A DNA stretch of 52,270 bases from Geodermatophilus sp. DF01-2 (lineage in GTDB: Bacteria > Actinomycetota > Actinomycetes > Mycobacteriales > Geodermatophilaceae), in the NCBI RefSeq assembly GCF_004571065.1, contig NZ_SPQN01000016.1:1-52270 (forward strand), in the 5' to 3' direction. The position numbers and the translations under genes were made by a program. Each line of letters starts with the position of its first letter. The first letter of the stretch is position 1. Below the pieces are notes generated by a model. That model saw nothing but the letters and a program-made list of their open reading frames with translations, did not search any database and had not been told where the DNA came from. Below, piece after piece: positions 48,205-52,270 of the stretch.

Positions 48205-49236
48205 GTGGCGGCGAAGCGGGCGGAGCGGCTGGTGAACCTGGTCATCGCCCTGCTGGGCACCCGGCAGTACGTGACCGCCGCCCGGATCCGGGCGACCGTG
48301 CCCGGCTACGAGCCCGACGACGGCACCGCCCGCGCCGACGAGGCGTTCAAGCGGATGTTCGAGCGGGACAAGGCCGAGCTGCGCGAGATGGGCGTGCCGC
48401 TGGAGACCGGCCGCACCAGCGTCTTCGACTCCGAGGACGGCTACCGCATCGCCCGCGCCGACTACGAGCTGCCCGAGATCACCCTCACCGGCGAGGAGGC
48501 CGCCGCGGTCGGCCTGGCGCTGCGGCTGTGGGAGTCCGCGCAGCTGGCCGGCGCGGCACAGAGCGCGCTGGTCAAGCTCAAGGCCGCCGGGGTGGACGTC
48601 GACACCTCCCGGGCGATCCCGCTGCGTCCCCGGCTGGACTCCGACGAGCCGGCGTTCGAGCCCTGTTACGCCGCGGCCCGCGACCGCCGGGTGCTCACCT
48701 TCGACTACCGCCGTCCCGACGAGGACGCCCCCGCCCGCCGCCACGTGCAGCCGTGGGGCGTCGTCGCCTGGCACGGCCGCTGGTACCTCGGCGGCCTGGA
48801 CCTCGACCGGCAGGCGCCGCGGGTCTTCCGCCTCTCCCGCGTCGTGGGCACGCCCAAGGCCACCGGGCCGGCCGGGGCCTTCGAGCCACCGGCGGACGTC
48901 GACCTCGCGGCGATGGTCGCCGGGCAGTTCGGCGGGGAGGAGCAGCTCGTGGTGGTGCGGGCCCGTCCCGGCACCGCGGTCGGGCTGCGGCGGCACGCCG
49001 TCCCGCTGGGGCCGGCCGGGGACGGGGGCGACCGGCTGGAGCTGCGCACCACCGAGCCGATGCGGCTGGCCGACCAGCTCGCCGCCTACGGGCCGGACGT
49101 CGTGGTCGAGGCGCCGACCGCGGTGCGCCAGGCCGTCGTCGAGCGGTTGACCCGGCTGGCGGCGATGGCGCCGGAGGACACGGCGCCGGAGAACACGGGG
49201 CCGCAGGAGACGGCCCTCGCGGGGGAGACGGCGTGA
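48205..49236 (+). CDS. pafB: PafB, WYL-domain transcription activator subunit
   Basis: This 343-residue protein has a winged-helix N-terminus (KRAERLVNLVIALLGTRQYV, FKRMFERDKAELREMGVPLE) and a WYL domain with VQPWGVVAWHGRWYLGGLDL. A WCX-like C-terminal domain follows. With PafC it activates DNA-damage genes independently of LexA, as shown in mycobacteria; WYL domains may sense nucleic acid. The extreme C-terminus repeats APEDTAPENTGPQET-type units. GTG 48205 is fixed by the -10 box. The stop overlaps pafC (GTGA). Confidence 0.95.
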   Translation: MAAKRAERLVNLVIALLGTRQYVTAARIRATVPGYEPDDGTARADEAFKRMFERDKAELREMGVPLETGRTSVFDSEDGYRIARADYELPEITLTGEEAAAVGLALRLWESAQLAGAAQSALVKLKAAGVDVDTSRAIPLRPRLDSDEPAFEPCYAAARDRRVLTFDYRRPDEDAPARRHVQPWGVVAWHGRWYLGGLDLDRQAPRVFRLSRVVGTPKATGPAGAFEPPADVDLAAMVAGQFGGEEQLVVVRARPGTAVGLRRHAVPLGPAGDGGDRLELRTTEPMRLADQLAAYGPDVVVEAPTAVRQAVVERLTRLAAMAPEDTAPENTGPQETALAGETA

Positions 49237-50231
49237 CCAGCGCACCCACCACCACCGAGCGGATGACCCGGCTGCTCTCGCTGGTCCCGTACCTCACCGC
49301 CCGCCCCCAGGGCGCGCCGCTGGCCGAGGTCGCCCGCGACTTCGGCGTCCCCGAGCGCCAGCTGCGCCGCGACCTCGAGCTGCTGTGGATGTGCGGCCTG
49401 CCCGGCTACGGGCCCGGCGACCTCATCGACCTGGCGTTCGAGGGCGACCGGGTGCGGGTCACCTTCACCGCGGGCATGGTGCGGCCGCTGCGGCTGACCA
49501 CCGACGAGGCCGTGGCGCTGGTCGTCGCGCTGCGCACCCTGCTCGAGCTGCCGGGCCTCGCCGAGCGGGAGGCGGTCGGCCGGGCGCTGGCCAAGGTCTC
49601 GCGCGCCGCCGGGCACGCCACGCAGCGGGGAACGCCGGTGGCGCTGTCGGTCGACGCCCAGGAGCAGGCGCTGGCCGTCGTCCGGGAGGGCCTGGAGCGC
49701 GGCCGGGCGCTGCACCTGCACTACTACGTGCCTACCCGCGACGAGCGCACCGAGCGCACCGTCGACCCGCTGCGGCTGCTGCTGGTCGACGGCCGGTCCT
49801 ACCTGGAGGCCTGGTGCCGGCGGGCCGAGGGCCTGAGGCTGTTCCGCCTCGATCGGGTCGACGACGTCGAGGTCCTCGACGAACCGGCGGCACCGCCGCC
49901 GGGCGTGCACCTGCGCGACGTCGACGCCGACCTCTACCAGCCCGAGCCGGGCTCGCCGGTGGTGCGGTTGCGGCTGGCCCGCACGGCCCGCTGGGTGGCC
50001 GAGTACTACCCGGTGGAGGACGTGCGCGAGGTCGACGACCCACCCGGCGGCCTCGCCGTCGCCGTCCGCACCGCCGACATGGCCTGGGCGCGGCGGCTGG
50101 TGGCCTCCCTCGGCGGAGCCGCGGCCGTCGACGAGCCGGCCGAGCTGGCCGCGGCGGTGGCGGCCGACGCCCGGGCGGCGCTCGCCCGGTATCCAGCCGA
50201 CGGACACCCCCCGTCCCCCTCCGGCGGTTAG
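49233..50231 (+). CDS. pafC: PafC, WYL-domain transcription activator subunit
   Basis: This 332-residue partner of PafB has a winged helix (LLSLVPYLTARPQGAPLAEV, PERQLRRDLELLWMCGLPGY), a middle helical region, the WYL motif as GRSYLEAWCRRAEGLRLFRL (with divergent aromatic residues), and a C-terminal WCX domain (VRLRLARTARWVAEYYPVED). GTG 49233 overlaps the pafB stop by 4 nt, so the two are made together and act as a heterodimer. Confidence 0.95.
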   Translation: MTSAPTTTERMTRLLSLVPYLTARPQGAPLAEVARDFGVPERQLRRDLELLWMCGLPGYGPGDLIDLAFEGDRVRVTFTAGMVRPLRLTTDEAVALVVALRTLLELPGLAEREAVGRALAKVSRAAGHATQRGTPVALSVDAQEQALAVVREGLERGRALHLHYYVPTRDERTERTVDPLRLLLVDGRSYLEAWCRRAEGLRLFRLDRVDDVEVLDEPAAPPPGVHLRDVDADLYQPEPGSPVVRLRLARTARWVAEYYPVEDVREVDDPPGGLAVAVRTADMAWARRLVASLGGAAAVDEPAELAAAVAADARAALARYPADGHPPSPSGG

Positions 50232-50240
50232 GGTCGGCAG

Positions 50241-50435
50241 GTGATGCTGCTCTGGGTGTGGATCGCCGTGGTCGTCCTGGCCGCCGTCGTGCTCGGCGCG
50301 CTGGTGCACGGGCTGCTCGGCGCCGCCGCGCGCTTGCGCCGGGAGGTCGCGACGCTGGAGCAGGAGGTGCGCCCGCTGCTCACCGAGGCGCAGGCCACGG
50401 CGGCCCGTGCGGCGGAGGTGCAGCGGCCGTCCTGA
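50241..50435 (+). CDS. small single-pass membrane protein between pafC and tatA
   Basis: This 64-residue protein has an N-terminal helix (LLWVWIAVVVLAAVVLGALV) and a following amphipathic coiled segment (LRREVATLEQEVRPLLTEAQ). Small proteins like this recur beside tatA in actinobacteria; function is unknown. TAGGGT at 50229-50234 lies 6 nt before GTG 50241, so it may be leaderless and mark the start of the tat transcription unit. Confidence 0.65.
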   Translation: MMLLWVWIAVVVLAAVVLGALVHGLLGAAARLRREVATLEQEVRPLLTEAQATAARAAEVQRPS

Positions 50436-50511
50436 TCCCCCCGTTTCGGGGGCGGCAGGACCGTTCCGGAGACGTAGCATCGACGATGCCCACCCGAACC
50501 TGGAGGACCTC

Positions 50512-50838
50512 ATGGCCGGACTCGGCCCCCTGGAGATCGGCCTGATCATCCTGGCCATCCTGCTGCTCTTCGGCTACAAGAAGCTGCCGGACGCCTCACG
50601 CTCGCTGGGCCGCTCGCTGCGGATCTTCAAGGGCGAGATGAAGGGCATGAAGGACGACGACGTCCGCACCAAGGACGCCGCCCGCACCACCCCCGTCCGT
50701 GGTGAGGTCCTGCCGCCGGCGACCCCGGCCGACCGGGAGCAGGAGACCCTCGAGGCCGAGGCCCGGGCCGCGGAGGCCCGCGCCGCCGAGCTGCGCGCCC
50801 GCGCCACCCGGACCGGCCCGGCGGACAGCACCCGCTGA
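50512..50838 (+). CDS. tatA: TatA, twin-arginine translocase subunit
   Basis: This 108-residue protein starts MAGLGPLEIGLIILAILLLF, the single TatA membrane helix, followed by the GYKKLPDASRSLGRSLRIFK amphipathic helix with the FG/Y-KLP hinge. A charged tail ends in EARAAEARAAELRARA-type heptads. TatA oligomerises to form the transport pore with TatC. ATG 50512 follows CTGGAGGA. tatC starts 20 nt after its stop. Confidence 0.95.
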   Translation: MAGLGPLEIGLIILAILLLFGYKKLPDASRSLGRSLRIFKGEMKGMKDDDVRTKDAARTTPVRGEVLPPATPADREQETLEAEARAAEARAAELRARATRTGPADSTR

Positions 50839-50858
50839 CCCCAGCCCCCGGCACCACC

Positions 50859-51851
50859 ATGAGCGACAGCAGCGCGGGCGAGGCGGCCCGGCGCCGATCC
50901 GGCCTGCGCCGGCGCCGCCCGGCGCGGGACGCCACCGCGACGATGACGCTGGTCGCGCACCTCACCGAACTGCGCAACCGGATCGCCAAGGCGCTGCTGG
51001 CGCTGCTGGTCGCCACCGCCGTCGCCTTCTGGTGGTACGAGCACGGCCTCGGGGACTTCATCCGGGCGCCGTACTGCAACCTGCCGGCCGATCTGCGCTT
51101 CACCCAGGGCAGCGAGCAGGAGTGCGGCCTGCTCATCACCGACGTCCTGGGCGGCGTCTTCATCCGGCTGAAGGTCAGCTTCCTCTGCGGCGCGGTGCTC
51201 TCGGCGCCGGTCTGGCTCTACCAGCTCTGGGCGTTCATCACCCCCGGGTTGAAGAAGAACGAGAAGCGCTACGGCATCGGTTTCGTCGCGATCTCCTCGA
51301 CCCTGTTCGCCCTCGGCGCCGCGCTCGCCTACGTCTCGCTGTCGGCGGGCCTGGAGCTGCTGCTGGGCCTGGCCGGCAGCGGCACGGTGATCGCGCTGAC
51401 CGCCCAGGACTACATCGGCTTCGCGCTGTCGCTGCTCATCGCCTTCGGGGTCAGCTTCGAGGTGCCGCTGATCGCCGTCGCGCTCAACCTGGTCGGCGTC
51501 CTCACCTACGAGGCGCTGCGCGGGGCCCGGCGGTGGATCTTCTTCCTCACCGTCGTCTTCGCCGCCTTCGTGACCCCCACGCAGGACCCGTTCACCATGC
51601 TGTTGATGGCCGGGCCGATGATCGTGCTCTTCGAGCTGGCCATCCAGGTGGCCCGCTTCGTCGACCGGCGCCGGGCCAAGCGGGACGCCGCCCTGCACGG
51701 CCTGGGCGACGACGAGGCCTCGCCGCTGGACGCGAGCCCGTCCCAGCTCGACGCCGCACCCACCCCGTACGACGACCTGCGCCGGGAGGACCCCACCACG
51801 GAGGCCCAGGCCGCGCCGGTCGACGGCCCGCCGGCCCGCTCCCGCGGCTGA
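50859..51851 (+). CDS. tatC: TatC, twin-arginine translocase receptor subunit
   Basis: This 330-residue protein has six membrane helices and the TatC signatures: MTLVAHLTELRNRIAKALLA (the HLxELRxR start), APVWLYQLWAFITPGLKKNE, GVSFEVPLIAVAL and FAAFVTPTQDPFTMLLMAGP. It recognises RR signal peptides of folded exported proteins. The C-terminal ~70 residues are a disordered cytoplasmic tail (DDEASPLDASPSQLDAAPTP), as is common in actinobacteria. It forms the last core gene of the window. Confidence 0.96.
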   Translation: MSDSSAGEAARRRSGLRRRRPARDATATMTLVAHLTELRNRIAKALLALLVATAVAFWWYEHGLGDFIRAPYCNLPADLRFTQGSEQECGLLITDVLGGVFIRLKVSFLCGAVLSAPVWLYQLWAFITPGLKKNEKRYGIGFVAISSTLFALGAALAYVSLSAGLELLLGLAGSGTVIALTAQDYIGFALSLLIAFGVSFEVPLIAVALNLVGVLTYEALRGARRWIFFLTVVFAAFVTPTQDPFTMLLMAGPMIVLFELAIQVARFVDRRRAKRDAALHGLGDDEASPLDASPSQLDAAPTPYDDLRREDPTTEAQAAPVDGPPARSRG

Positions 51852-51856
51852 GAGTG

Positions 51857-52008
51857 GACCCCCCTGCCCCCGCCGTGGAAGGACCCCGTCCCGGCCCGTC
51901 CCGGGTCCCGCCCCGAGCTCGCGAGGGGTGGGGAGGACGGGGTCCTTGACGAGAGGTGAGGAGGACGGGGTCCTTCAAGGGGCCGCGGCGGACCCCTGCA
52001 GAGGGGCC
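51857..52008. repeat. compound REP cluster after tatC
   Basis: A full element (aaggaccccgtcccgg ... cccgagctcgcgagggg ... gaggacggggtcctt) is followed by a second half-element (gaggacggggtccttcaagg) and a short ggacccctgcagagg arm, just ahead of the kinase start. Confidence 0.85.
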
Positions 52009-52012
52009 GGCA

Positions 52013-52152
52013 TGGACGTCAGCGTCCTGGTGAGCCCGGCGGCGGGCCGAGGCCGGGCCGCCGCGGTCGCCGGCGTCGCGCTCGACGTCCTGCGTGCTGC
52101 CGGGCTGGCGCCCCGCGTGCTGCACGCCACCACCCGCGCCGCGGCCGAGCCG
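52013..52152 (+). CDS. diacylglycerol kinase-like protein, N-terminal fragment only
   Basis: ATG 52013 opens MDVSVLVSPAAGRGRAAAVA, then LDVLRAAGLAPRVLHATTRA, the start of a DgkB/YegS-type lipid kinase (nucleotide-binding N-terminal domain). The family should continue with a GGDGT motif, but after AAAEPE the frame turns into antisense of a histidine kinase. The real gene is cut here by a rearrangement or an assembly join. A lipid kinase gene follows tatC in many actinobacteria, so the fragment itself is in its natural place. Confidence 0.75.
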
Positions 52153-52270
52153 GAGCCGGCCGTCGACCACCGTGGTGCCGATCGAGATCGCGTCCTCGGG
52201 CCGGGTGTGGCGTACCGCGTTGGCGGCCAGCTGCATCAATGCCTGGGTCAGCCGTTGGCCGTCGGCGAGC
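52153..52270 (-). CDS. sensor histidine kinase fragment (HATPase N-box)
   Basis: The minus strand entering at 52270 reads LADGQRLTQALMQLAANAVR and HTRPEDAISIGTTVVDGRLR. This is the N-box of a HATPase domain with the LxQLxxNAVRHT pattern and the next strand. It should continue with a DxGxG box but instead runs into the kinase fragment in the opposite sense near 52145-52158. It does not belong to the tatC neighbourhood. Confidence 0.7.

Overview
The window is high-GC actinobacterial DNA, most likely from Geodermatophilaceae (Blastococcus, Geodermatophilus or Modestobacter type). The gene content supports this: a complete Pup-proteasome locus, the mycothiol ligase MshC beside a mycothiol-dependent-isomerase-like protein, and the conserved DUF3090 and SCO1664 genes. 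Many genes appear leaderless, with a TANNNT -10 box 6-8 nt before a GTG or ATG start. The family name is inference from gene content and style, not from a search.

Positions 1-11125 are an accessory region that ends in tRNA-Leu(GAG). From the left it holds a stub resembling the N-terminus of TOTE-type proteins, a BrnT-like/CopG toxin-antitoxin pair, a RelE/Phd-YefM pair, one small unknown gene, and a complete type I Wadjet operon (jetABCD, 2924-10007). A serine-recombinase pseudogene without its catalytic domain follows. The 3' end of the tRNA, including its CCA, is repeated at 1064 and 2496. The flanks of the 2496 and 11036 copies join into an imperfectly palindromic 51-bp attP. The Wadjet segment is therefore a serine-integrase island in the tRNA gene, now without an intact integrase.

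Positions 11210-36752 are mostly core genes: an M20 peptidase, two oxidoreductases, a methyltransferase, an iron-box-controlled DUF2470 protein, a RecD2-like helicase with an aldo/keto reductase, uppP behind a short coupled upstream ORF, the histidine phosphatase/DUF3090/SCO1664 trio, mshC, dgt, a PAC2 protein, metH, an HAD hydrolase, a RecB-like nuclease and trmI. A membrane-anchored protein with a HEPN-like motif and a CxxC motif (33447-34820) stands out as an accessory insertion.

Positions 36926-51851 are the proteasome neighbourhood: mpa/arc, dop, pup, an endonuclease VII-type HNH gene, prcB, prcA, pafA, pafB, pafC, tatA and tatC, with an SDR and a DUF3866 gene between pafA and pafB. Dop deamidates Pup-Gln, PafA ligates Pup to targets, Mpa unfolds them and PrcBA degrades them. 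PafBC is a transcription factor of the mycobacterial DNA-damage response.

A family of GC-rich REP palindromes is scattered through the window. They abut promoters and stop codons, and two copies lie in frame inside genes (the RecD2-like helicase and a small decayed gene). Two long GATCATG-ended hairpins form a second palindrome class. The last ~260 bp join the start of a diacylglycerol-kinase gene to an inverted histidine-kinase fragment. This is either a rearrangement breakpoint or an assembly chimera.
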